Origin: Deltaproteobacteria bacterium
Lineage (GTDB): Bacteria; Myxococcota; JACPTQ01
Assembly: GCA_016192705.1 (NCBI GenBank)
Contig: JACPTQ010000042.1
Span: 1-64,000 of the forward strand
Direction: 5' to 3'
DNA length: 64,000 bases
A program made the translations under genes and the position numbers. This document shows, one piece after another, positions 17,080-24,730 of this stretch (position 1 is its first letter; the number at the start of each line of letters is the position of its first letter). Below the pieces are notes generated by a model. It saw only the letters and a program-made list of their open reading frames with translations. It did not search any database and was not told where the DNA came from.

Positions 17080-18177
17080 ATGGTTCGCGTCCAAGAATCG
17101 ACTTCGACAGTGGTGGCTGTTCCAGACCGGTCGGCGTGGATTAACGGCTGGAAATTTGACGTCGGCTGGCTCATCGGCAGCGCCGCCATCGTCCCCGTCA
17201 TTCTCTTCTTCGTTTGGGCCGGCGCCTCATCCGACGCCATCAACCTTACGGTCACGGCCCTCATCGGCGCGCCCCATGTCTTTTCAACGTTTGCCGCGAC
17301 CTACCTCGACCCGCGCTTTCGCCGCACGCACCGCAGCCTCCTCATCGCGTCGGTCATCGCCGTCCCAACATTCGTCGTTTATTGGACGCTCAACAACTAC
17401 CAAGTGCTCCTCTCCTTCTTCATCTTCGCCGCGTCGCTCCACGTGCTCCAGCAAAACGCCTACTTGACCGACATCTACCGAAAGCGCGCGCGCACCGCCG
17501 AGCCCGCGTGGTCGCGCCTCATCGACTACGGCTTCCTCTTCCTCTCGATGTACCCGGTCGCGAGCTACAAACTCGTCCACTCAAACTTCGTGCTCGGCGA
17601 CGTTCCCATCCTCATCCCAAACTTTCTCATGTCCGAAAACACGTACGGCTTCGTGTGGATCGCGTTCGCTTTTTTTCTTGTCGCCTGGTTTGCGAAAACC
17701 TTCGTCGAGCACCAGCGCGGTACGCTCAACTACCCCAAGACCGTTCTCATCGCGGTGACGACAACGATCGCCTTCCTCATTCCGATGGCCGCATCGGGTG
17801 AACGTCTCGAGCTTGCTTTTCAGGCCGTGAACACCTGGCACTCGCTCCAGTATCTCGGCATCGTCTGGTACATCCAGAAAGTTCGCAAATCGCGCGGCCT
17901 CATCGAATCGCCGTTTGTCGCGCGGATGAGCGGCTCGGGGCGCGGTGCAATATCGCGCTTCGTCGCGTTCTGCCTCGGCTGCTCGGCCCTTCTCTTCGGT
18001 CTCATGCTCGCGATGTGGAAACTGAACCCGCTCAACCTCGGCTTCATGCAGTACTACTACATGGTGATGCTGTCGTGCCTTCTCATTCACTATGTGCTCG
18101 ACGCCTACCTTTTTACCGTGTCGAACACGGCTACCGCCTCCGTCGAACGAATCCCATTCGCGGCGCCCGCGGCGTAA
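17080..18177 (+). CDS. Multi-pass membrane protein with conserved-looking histidines, unknown function
   Basis: The protein has 365 residues with about eight to ten hydrophobic segments (for example VGWLIGSAAIVPVILFFVW, LLIASVIAVPTFVVYW and YYYMVMLSCLLIHYVLDAY). Histidine or aromatic-polar motifs face likely membrane ends: GAPHVFSTF, ASLHVLQQNAYL, VNTWHSLQYLGI and LIHYVLDAYLF. Paired His motifs in a polytopic protein recall membrane di-metal enzymes, and the length is near that of Brp/Blh-type oxygenases. I cannot match their motif order, so this stays unassigned. It has its own promoter at 17019-17046. Confidence 0.72.
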   Translation: MVRVQESTSTVVAVPDRSAWINGWKFDVGWLIGSAAIVPVILFFVWAGASSDAINLTVTALIGAPHVFSTFAATYLDPRFRRTHRSLLIASVIAVPTFVVYWTLNNYQVLLSFFIFAASLHVLQQNAYLTDIYRKRARTAEPAWSRLIDYGFLFLSMYPVASYKLVHSNFVLGDVPILIPNFLMSENTYGFVWIAFAFFLVAWFAKTFVEHQRGTLNYPKTVLIAVTTTIAFLIPMAASGERLELAFQAVNTWHSLQYLGIVWYIQKVRKSRGLIESPFVARMSGSGRGAISRFVAFCLGCSALLFGLMLAMWKLNPLNLGFMQYYYMVMLSCLLIHYVLDAYLFTVSNTATASVERIPFAAPAA

Positions 18178-18214
18178 CGGGTCGTTATTATTTCGTAATT
18201 CTCTCAAGATCCTG

Positions 18215-18243
18215 TTGCCACCTGGTGCGTCTGACAGTGGCAA
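18215..18243 (+). promoter_or_regulatory. Leader hairpin next to a ribosome binding site
   Basis: TTGCCAC (18215-18221) and GTGGCAA (18237-18243) are exact complements with a 15-nt loop. The right arm runs directly into the AGGAGG ribosome site of the downstream gene (ATG 18256). The stem may present or mask the ribosome site, or stabilise the message. The pairing is visible; a role is inferred. Confidence 0.4.
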
Positions 18244-18255
18244 GGAGGAAACGAG

Positions 18256-19668
18256 ATGAAACGCAAGCAAATTGGTTTGGCGACAGGGATGGCGATTGTA
18301 ATGACGGCGGCGAGTGTGGTGCCGAGTGGCGTCGCGGAGGCGTGCTACAAATGTGTGCAGCGGCACCAGCCGGTCGAGGTCTCGCCGTATCAACAGATGG
18401 TGAACAAAGTCGCGCGGATGGTTTACGACCAAGAAGCACGACGGCTTGCGGGCGAGCACGGCCTCAACATTTTGAACGTGATGTGGGAAGACACGGGGCG
18501 CTGGAAGGGGTCATCGTTCGGCCCGAACATCTCAGACGTGACGATTGAAGTTGTGAGCGGCGAAGGCGGCGGGCGACGCATGGCGCTCATGCCCGTTATT
18601 CGATACCCGAATTTTAGTGACAAGACATCGGACATTCGGCTCGATAAGTTTTTTATCAAGGTGGGCAACGAGCGCACGGGACGCAAAGCGCGCGTCGTGT
18701 CGCTGAAGCAGTTCCTTGAGCATCCGCTCCGCTACATGTCGCTCCCCGAGAAGGGAACGATCAAAGGCGGCACGCTGCTCGCTGAGCGCGATACGCATGC
18801 GCTGGTGTCGGCGCAGTCGGCGTTCTTGCCGGTGCCCGCGAGCGGGAAGGCGACGTTTCACCCGGTGATTTTTAATTACCAATCGACGAAAAACAACCCG
18901 GCCGTTTTGACGATTCTCGTGACGCGCCAGGGGACGTCGATGACCATCGTTGACAACTCGCGCGACCGTATCGTTGGGAGTTGGGGGCAGCGGCTTTACT
19001 TCAACAAGAAGGGCGAGCGCGCGCCGCTCATCGCGGAGCGTTTGTCGCACGTGAAGTCGACGGGAAAAACAGCGAACAACGAGGCCGCATCGAGCCTCGG
19101 TGACGATTCAAATTTGCTGATGCTCGTGCAGGTGCCGCTCAAGTACAACGCGCCGCGACGCGTCTACGGTTATGGAGGGTCGGCCGACATGGCGGCTCCC
19201 TCGGGAATCGGAGTTTACAAACTGAAGTCGGCGGCGAAGCCAGCAGCGCCGATGGCGAAAGCAGAGTCGGGGGCGATGGCGCGGATGCCGAGCACAATGG
19301 AGACGGCGGTGCTTGGGCACGGGCCGACGGACGGACCGTACGCGGAACTTAGCGGCCTCACGATCGAGCGCGACCAACGATTCCCGGTGCGCGTGACGGT
19401 GCAGTTCTATCAAGCGATTTCGGATGCGAACGTCGGCGAAGCGAACATGGCGGCGCTCGCGTCGCAGATTTCGAAAGTCTACGCGAAGGGCGATTACATC
19501 GGCTCGCTCGTTGTGGGTGACCCGAACGCCGATCGCCGACCGACCGCCTGGACGGGGATCAAAGAGAAGCCCGAAGTGACGACGGTGTGTGATTTTCCGG
19601 GGCTCGTCGAGCAGTACGAGAAGCTCGGCTGGACGCTCCCCTGCAAGATGACCGTTGGAATTCACTGA
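18256..19668 (+). CDS. Exported protein of unknown function
   Basis: The 470-residue protein starts at an ATG with an ideal AGGAGG. Residues 1-29 are a Sec signal peptide ending near VAEAC; a Cys pair (ACYKCVQR) follows directly. The mature protein is mixed alpha/beta, with hydrophobic strands such as HPVIFNYQST, AVLTILVTRQG and LTIERDQRFPVRVTVQFYQ. It has a Met/Ala/Lys-rich linker around residues 320-350. The last third contains YIGSLVVGDPNADRRPTAW and a further Cys pair (CDFPG...LPCKM). No enzyme motif is recognised. It is probably periplasmic or extracellular. Confidence 0.72.
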   Translation: MKRKQIGLATGMAIVMTAASVVPSGVAEACYKCVQRHQPVEVSPYQQMVNKVARMVYDQEARRLAGEHGLNILNVMWEDTGRWKGSSFGPNISDVTIEVVSGEGGGRRMALMPVIRYPNFSDKTSDIRLDKFFIKVGNERTGRKARVVSLKQFLEHPLRYMSLPEKGTIKGGTLLAERDTHALVSAQSAFLPVPASGKATFHPVIFNYQSTKNNPAVLTILVTRQGTSMTIVDNSRDRIVGSWGQRLYFNKKGERAPLIAERLSHVKSTGKTANNEAASSLGDDSNLLMLVQVPLKYNAPRRVYGYGGSADMAAPSGIGVYKLKSAAKPAAPMAKAESGAMARMPSTMETAVLGHGPTDGPYAELSGLTIERDQRFPVRVTVQFYQAISDANVGEANMAALASQISKVYAKGDYIGSLVVGDPNADRRPTAWTGIKEKPEVTTVCDFPGLVEQYEKLGWTLPCKMTVGIH

Positions 19669-19748
19669 GCGGTTCAGGCGCCCTTTACTCTCTCCTTCAT
19701 TCCACTGACAATTCGACCGTTCGCCAACACCGATGAAATGGAGGTCCC

Positions 19749-20213
19749 ATGACGAAATTACAAAAGCTTCTGTCGCTTGTGATGGCGGTCGGTGTTGCAG
19801 GCAGCGTTGTCGGGGCCTGCGTCAAACGAGGAATCGTGCCCGCGGGCCTCTTCTTCGACGAATCGCACAACGGCAAGGTCATTGAAGTTCCGGCTGGCGA
19901 AAAGTTCACGGTTGATCTCGCCGCGTCGTCTGGCACGCTCCCCCCGCGCTACCGGTTTGACCGGCTGGACCCAATGATCGACGGCGACGCGGTGAAGTTT
20001 GTCGAGCGTTCCGCAACGCCGCCAACTCCTGGTGCCGCGGGCGCACGCGGACGCGACGTCTTCACGTTTGTTGGAGTCGCGGTGGGCGAAGTGACGCTGT
20101 CGTTCCGAAAGCGGCTTTATCCACCACAGATCAAGCCGTACGAAGCTGTGGCGCCGCGGCCGCGCACACTCGATGTTCGCGACCTCACGATCCGCGTGGT
20201 CGTCTTGAAGTAG
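19749..20213 (+). CDS. Putative chagasin-like (I42) inhibitor-fold lipoprotein
   Basis: The protein has 154 residues. The N-terminus ends in a lipobox (VVGAC-V), so it is probably a lipoprotein. The rest is a beta protein with the layout of chagasin-family cysteine-protease inhibitors: an opening GKVIEVPAGEKFTVDL strand pair, a central GRDVFTFVGVAVGEVTLSFRK, and a last strand VRDLTIRVVV. The three inhibitory loops differ from the family's NPTTG, GxGG and RPWE motifs, so inhibition of cysteine proteases is uncertain. GGAGG precedes the ATG. Confidence 0.55.
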   Translation: MTKLQKLLSLVMAVGVAGSVVGACVKRGIVPAGLFFDESHNGKVIEVPAGEKFTVDLAASSGTLPPRYRFDRLDPMIDGDAVKFVERSATPPTPGAAGARGRDVFTFVGVAVGEVTLSFRKRLYPPQIKPYEAVAPRPRTLDVRDLTIRVVVLK

Positions 20214-20221
20214 CGGTCGCG

Positions 20222-21022
20222 TTAGTACCGATTGATGTCGCCGCGGGCGAGCGCGCGATCGATGGCGCGCGTGAAGAGGGCGACCGCGAGCGGCATCATG
20301 ATGACGGCAAACGCAAGTAGCGCAAGGATTTGCGAGAGCAGGTCACCAACCCCGGCCCCCATGAGGAGCGCGCGCCGAATTCCAGACAAGATGTGGGTGA
20401 CGGGGAGGAGGTTCGAAACGAACTGGAGCGGCTCAGGCAAGAATTCAACAGGAAACACGAGGCCGCCGAGAAACGCGCCACCAAGGGAAATGGCCCACGA
20501 GACCGGTTCACCGCGGCGAAACCAAACGTAAAACGCGGCGGCGAGAAAGCCGAGCGCGGTGAGACTCGCAATGCCAATGGCGACGATGGTGAGCGCCGCA
20601 AACCAATCGGCACGTGAAAAATCGACGCCGAAAAGGAAAGCCGCGATCGCAATCGTCGCGCCGATGCGGCCAACCTGGAGCGCAAGCGGCACGATCTGAA
20701 AGCCGATGGCGATTTCGAGTGGGCTCGCCCGTGTGAGAAGAAGTGACTCGAACGTGCCGACGACCATTGATTCGCGAAGGCGCGCCGTGAGTCGGGCAAC
20801 CGCGCCGCCCGTCATCCCTTGCGCGGCGAGTCCCGTCACGAGGAACGCAAGCAGATTGCCGCCGTACGGCGCGAGTGCGGGCGATGGAACCGCGACGAGC
20901 CGGGAAAAATAGAAGGCGAGAGCCGTCGCGAAAACAAGGCCGACAATTCGCGTGACCCAGACGAATCGATACGACCGTTCAATCGCGAGATCGCAGCGCA
21001 CGAAAGCGAAAACCCTATGCAT
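20222..21022 (-). CDS. ABC-2 type exporter permease
   Basis: The protein has 266 residues from MHRVFAFVR. Six hydrophobic segments form the ABC-2 membrane domain (for example VFATALAFYFS, IGATIAIAAFLFGVDF, FLGGLVFPVEFLP and ILALLAFAVIMMPLAVALF). Its start overlaps the ATPase stop by 8 nt, so the pair forms one exporter, probably two permeases with two ATPases. The cargo is unknown; family members export polysaccharides, drugs or small molecules. Confidence 0.88.
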   Translation of the reverse strand: MHRVFAFVRCDLAIERSYRFVWVTRIVGLVFATALAFYFSRLVAVPSPALAPYGGNLLAFLVTGLAAQGMTGGAVARLTARLRESMVVGTFESLLLTRASPLEIAIGFQIVPLALQVGRIGATIAIAAFLFGVDFSRADWFAALTIVAIGIASLTALGFLAAAFYVWFRRGEPVSWAISLGGAFLGGLVFPVEFLPEPLQFVSNLLPVTHILSGIRRALLMGAGVGDLLSQILALLAFAVIMMPLAVALFTRAIDRALARGDINRY

Positions 21023-21722
21023 CGTCGGTGCCCGGCGCGTAGGTGCTTGCGCGAAACGGTCCAATGCGCTCGACGCGCCCACGCGACAGAGAAACGGCCG
21101 TCGGGCAAAGCGCGCCCATGAGATCGAGCGAATGCCCGGCAACGACAAGCGTGCCGTGCGATTCCGATTGCCACGCTTTGATCGCGCTCACGAATCGGGC
21201 CGACGCCTCCGCATCGAGCGAACGAAACGGCTCGTCGAGAAGGAGGACGCGCGACTCGGCAAGGAGCGCGCGAGCGAGGGTCAAACGCTGGCGCTCACCC
21301 TGCGAAAGCGCGCGAACGGGGCGATCGAGAAGCGCCGTTAGGCCAACCGATTCTGTGGCGTACGAAATTCGATCGCGCTTCCGGGAGCCGGTGAGGTCGA
21401 AAAGGGCCGCGAAAAGCTCGAGGTTTTGCCGCGCCGTCAGCCTCCAATCGTGACTCCGCTCGTCGGCCGGCGAAAAACCAATGAGGCTTCGGACACGACG
21501 CGCATTTGTACGCGTGGAGTAACCAAGCACACGCACCTCGCCGCGCGTGGGAAGAAGAAGTGACGCGAGCACCTTGAGGAGTGTTGTTTTCCCGCTGCCG
21601 TTCGCGCCGAGAATCGCGACCCCAGCGCCCTCGGTCATCGCAAGTGAAACGCCCGACAGTGCGTCGTCAGCGGCTCCCGCATAATGGAACGAAAGCCCAT
21701 TCACCTCGATCGCCTGCGCCAC
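21015..21722 (-). CDS. ABC exporter ATP-binding protein
   Basis: The protein has 235 residues. It has Walker A GANGSGKTTLLK, signature LSQGERQRLTLAR, Walker B RVLLLDEPF, D-loop RSLDAE and a switch His in VVAGHSLD. The Q-loop region is IGFSPADERS, where a Ser/Pro segment takes the place of a clear Gln. It energises the adjacent ABC-2 permease, with which it overlaps by 8 nt. The start is GTG; no strong ribosome site is seen. Confidence 0.92.
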   Translation of the reverse strand: MAQAIEVNGLSFHYAGAADDALSGVSLAMTEGAGVAILGANGSGKTTLLKVLASLLLPTRGEVRVLGYSTRTNARRVRSLIGFSPADERSHDWRLTARQNLELFAALFDLTGSRKRDRISYATESVGLTALLDRPVRALSQGERQRLTLARALLAESRVLLLDEPFRSLDAEASARFVSAIKAWQSESHGTLVVAGHSLDLMGALCPTAVSLSRGRVERIGPFRASTYAPGTDDA

Positions 21723-21783
21723 GCGCTGAGTCTAGCCGAACGAATTGATTCGCGCCAAAACGGCGTGCTAGGGTCCCTGCCCC

Positions 21784-22791
21784 ATGGGCCTGAAAGACCT
21801 CTTGTTTCCGTCGAAAGAACTGCGCGACGAAAACCGCCTGCGGAAGCTCGCAAAGAAGGCCGCGCAAAAATACCTCGTTAAAGAGGAGCGGCAGGAGGCC
21901 ATCGACCAGCTTGTTCGCCTCGGCACAGCGGAGGCGTGTGCCGCGCTGCTGCCTCGCTTTGCGGTGGCGATCGACAACACCACGGTCGACGAGATGGAGA
22001 AAACCGCGGTTTACGACGGCCTCGTGAGTCTTGGTGACACCGCGATCGAGCCGACGGTCAAGGCGCTCGCAACCGCCCAGTCGATCACGTGGATTGTTAA
22101 GACGCTCGCCGCGCTGGTTTCCAAAGAGCGGGTGGTCGGCGAACTCACGCGCGTTCTCACCGATCTCGACCACGGTTACGACCGGGGCAATGAGCGGCGC
22201 GTTCAGTTCATCCAGCACCTTGGCGAGCTTGGCGATGCGCGAGCGATCGAAATTCTGCTGCCTAAGCTAGACGACTTCGACCAAAACGTACGCGTCGTCG
22301 CCATCGAGGCGCTTGAGCGAATCGGTGACGAACGCGCGTGTGGGGCGCTGGCCGAGCGAATCGCGACCGACGAGAGCGTTCGGATCCGAACGCGCGCGCT
22401 CGAGGCGATTGCGCATTGCGGCTGGTCTGTCGGCGATAAACGCGAGATGGTTGAGGGCCGATTGCCGCCAGATTTTGTCATCGACGGCGAAGGGCGCGTT
22501 CGAAATCGCGTGCGGGTGTTCCAGGAGGCGATGGCTTCCGACACACGCACAAAGAAGCGCGCCCTCAAAGAAGTTCACCTGATTCAAGCGGTCGAAGAAA
22601 TCGTTCCACTGCTGCTCGAGGCGGCGTCGGACAACGATGCAGAGGTCCGCTGGCGATGCGCGCAGCATCTCGGCAAGATTGGCGATCCGCGCGCCGTCCC
22701 CGCGCTCAAGCGGCTTCGCGAGGACCCCGTCTCCGACGTGCGAAAACGGGCCGAGGAGGCGCTTCGAAATTTCCCGATCGAGACACCGTAG
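21784..22791 (+). CDS. HEAT-repeat protein
   Basis: The protein has 335 residues and is almost wholly helical. Typical HEAT/PBS-lyase-like repeats are visible: AIDQLVRLGTAEACAALLP, FIQHLGELGDARAIEILLP, AIEALERIGDERACGALAE and CAQHLGKIGDPRAVPALKR, each with the 'L-G-x-x-G-D-x-R-A' turn. Such proteins are scaffolds or assembly factors. Its stop TAG shares its last base with the GTG of the next gene (TAGTG). With the following two genes it forms a coupled operon, which hints at a joint function. Confidence 0.88.
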   Translation: MGLKDLLFPSKELRDENRLRKLAKKAAQKYLVKEERQEAIDQLVRLGTAEACAALLPRFAVAIDNTTVDEMEKTAVYDGLVSLGDTAIEPTVKALATAQSITWIVKTLAALVSKERVVGELTRVLTDLDHGYDRGNERRVQFIQHLGELGDARAIEILLPKLDDFDQNVRVVAIEALERIGDERACGALAERIATDESVRIRTRALEAIAHCGWSVGDKREMVEGRLPPDFVIDGEGRVRNRVRVFQEAMASDTRTKKRALKEVHLIQAVEEIVPLLLEAASDNDAEVRWRCAQHLGKIGDPRAVPALKRLREDPVSDVRKRAEEALRNFPIETP

Positions 22792-23795
22792 TGGAGACCG
22801 AGCGGATTCGCGTTTGGTGCGAGGACCTCCCGTTCTCCGAGCTCGCTCGCCCCGCCGTCATTCGCCTCCTCAACGAACACCGCCTGTCGCCCCTCATTGC
22901 GACCCGCTCCGCGAATCTTGACGCACCCCTCGCCAGCGCCATCGGCGCACTCACACGCGGTGGCGTGACCGTCGGACTTTGGCCGCTCCTCAGCGAGGCG
23001 GACGGCTACTGGGCCAACGCGTGCAGCGCCAACGCGATGGCCGCGCTTGTCGAAACCGTCGTGCGGTTCGTCCGCGACAATGACCTTACCGTCAACACCA
23101 TCGCCATCGACATCGAGCCGCCGCTCACCGCCCTCCGCTCCGTCCAGCGTACGCGCGGCATCGAGCGGGTCCGCGCCCTCGCGCGAGCCCTCGCCACCCC
23201 CGACCGCGCACAACGGCTGCGACAGGCCGTCGCGAGTTTCACGCGCACCCAAAGCTATCTTCAATTTCACGGGTTTGAAACGCTGGCCGCTGGTATTCCG
23301 CTCGTCATTCTCGACCACGGGCTCCGAATACCCCTTGTTCAGGATGCGCTCGCAACACCACTTCTCGATGTCCCCTGGGATCGCATCTCGTGGATGACCT
23401 ACACATCGATGGCGAGCGGCTACTTTGGCCCGCTCGTTTCACGCGCCGATGCGCGGGCGCTCATGTCGCTTCTGCTCGAACGCGCACTTGCGTTTGATCG
23501 CCGTCACACAGCGGTGTCGATCGGACTCACGTCGACCGGCCAAATGAAGGACGAGGAAATTTACAGATCGCCCATTGACCTTGCGCTCGATGTGGCGGCC
23601 GTTCGCGCCCTTGGCGTCGACGATATTTCCGTTTACTCACTCGAAGGCATTCTTGCGCGCCCCGAGCCCGAACGCTGGTTTGCGGCTCTCGCGACGCCTG
23701 AGCGGCGAGCTCCGATCACGGTGACCGCGCGCTTGATGCTTGACGCCGCATGGGTCGCAACGAGAACAGCGTCGCTTCTCGCTCCGCCAATCTGA
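22791..23795 (+). CDS. Unknown protein with a possible TIM-barrel fold
   Basis: The protein has 334 residues, starting at GTG inside the TAGTG overlap with the HEAT gene. Successive strand-like stretches (IRVWCED, LSPLIATRS, VTVGLWPLL, VNTIAIDIEPP, IPLVILDHG, DRISWMTYTSMA, HTAVSIGLTS, VDDISVYSLEG) separated by helices give a beta/alpha-barrel rhythm. The IDIEPP and SVYSLEG ends carry acidic residues where glycoside-hydrolase-like barrels keep catalytic acids. I do not recognise the family. It is translated between the HEAT protein and the lipid-kinase-like protein, which suggests a glycolipid or envelope role, but this is a guess. Confidence 0.7.
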   Translation: METERIRVWCEDLPFSELARPAVIRLLNEHRLSPLIATRSANLDAPLASAIGALTRGGVTVGLWPLLSEADGYWANACSANAMAALVETVVRFVRDNDLTVNTIAIDIEPPLTALRSVQRTRGIERVRALARALATPDRAQRLRQAVASFTRTQSYLQFHGFETLAAGIPLVILDHGLRIPLVQDALATPLLDVPWDRISWMTYTSMASGYFGPLVSRADARALMSLLLERALAFDRRHTAVSIGLTSTGQMKDEEIYRSPIDLALDVAAVRALGVDDISVYSLEGILARPEPERWFAALATPERRAPITVTARLMLDAAWVATRTASLLAPPI

Positions 23796-24730
23796 TGCCA
23801 TCGATTGGGCTCATTGCAAATCCGAATTCACGTCGCAACCGCAAAGACCCTGACGCGATGCGCGCCATGCTTCGCTACCTTGGACGCGACGACGAATACG
23901 TTGAGACGGGAAGCACCGAAGAAATTGCGCGCGTCGCGGCGCGCTTTCGTCGGCGCGGCATCGATGTCCTCGGCTTGAATGGCGGCGACGGAACTCTTCA
24001 CGCGACGCTCACGGAATTCATCCGCGTCTACGGCAACCAGCCTCTGCCGGCGATCGCGCTTCTTCGCGGCGGCACGATGAACACAGTGGCCAATTCGTGC
24101 GGTGTTCGCCAAGGCACGCCGGCCGAACTCATCAAGGCGCTCGTGGGCGCGCGGCGACGCGGACTCCCGCTTGCCGGCGTCCATCGCGACATCATGCGCA
24201 TCGACGACCGCTACGGCTTTATCTTCGGGAACGGCATGGTCTACGAATTCATCGCTCAATACTACTCGTATGGTGATCCGTCGGTTTGGTCGGCCTTTCG
24301 GACTCTGATCGAAGGGTGTGCATCGGTTGCCGTCGGAGGCGCGATTTCGCAGCGGATGTTCCGGCGGTTTTGCGCCAAAGTCACCGTCGACGGGAATCGC
24401 TGGCCTTACCCGGATTACGTTTCCGTTGTTGGCTCAACCATTTCGCAGGTCGGGCTTGGCTTTCGTCCATTCGTTCGCCACGAAGAGCGCCCTCATTCGT
24501 TTCACATTCTTGGACTTTATACGACGGCAGCGGGCTTTGCCCTCGAGCTTCCGTTGATTCGCCTCGCACGGCCACTCAACCCCAAAAAAATAATCGACGC
24601 CGTCGCGGAACACGCGCTCTTCGAAGCCGACGAGCCCATAAAATACATCGTCGATGGCGACCGCTATGAGGGCCCCAAGCGCCTCGAACTCGGCGTTGGT
24701 CCGCGTCTCAAAATCCTTTTGCTTCGTTAA
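23795..24730 (+). CDS. Diacylglycerol/sphingosine kinase-family protein
   Basis: The protein has 311 residues from MPSIGLIANP (TGATG overlap with the previous stop). The DAGK catalytic domain is clear: opening IANPNSRRNRK, the nucleotide-binding NGGDGTLHATLTEF, and IALLRGGTMNTVANSCG. A C-terminal beta domain ends with IKYIVDGDRYEG, the conserved 'D-G-E' region with a Arg/Tyr variant. Relatives phosphorylate diacylglycerol or other lipids at the membrane. The stop overlaps the stop of the opposite-strand repeat protein (TTAA). Confidence 0.9.
   Translation: MPSIGLIANPNSRRNRKDPDAMRAMLRYLGRDDEYVETGSTEEIARVAARFRRRGIDVLGLNGGDGTLHATLTEFIRVYGNQPLPAIALLRGGTMNTVANSCGVRQGTPAELIKALVGARRRGLPLAGVHRDIMRIDDRYGFIFGNGMVYEFIAQYYSYGDPSVWSAFRTLIEGCASVAVGGAISQRMFRRFCAKVTVDGNRWPYPDYVSVVGSTISQVGLGFRPFVRHEERPHSFHILGLYTTAAGFALELPLIRLARPLNPKKIIDAVAEHALFEADEPIKYIVDGDRYEGPKRLELGVGPRLKILLLR

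Noticed and set aside
20222-21722. Antibiotic-resistance or heme exporter
   Set aside because: The ABC-2 pair has generic motifs only; nothing in the sequence or neighbours fixes the substrate.
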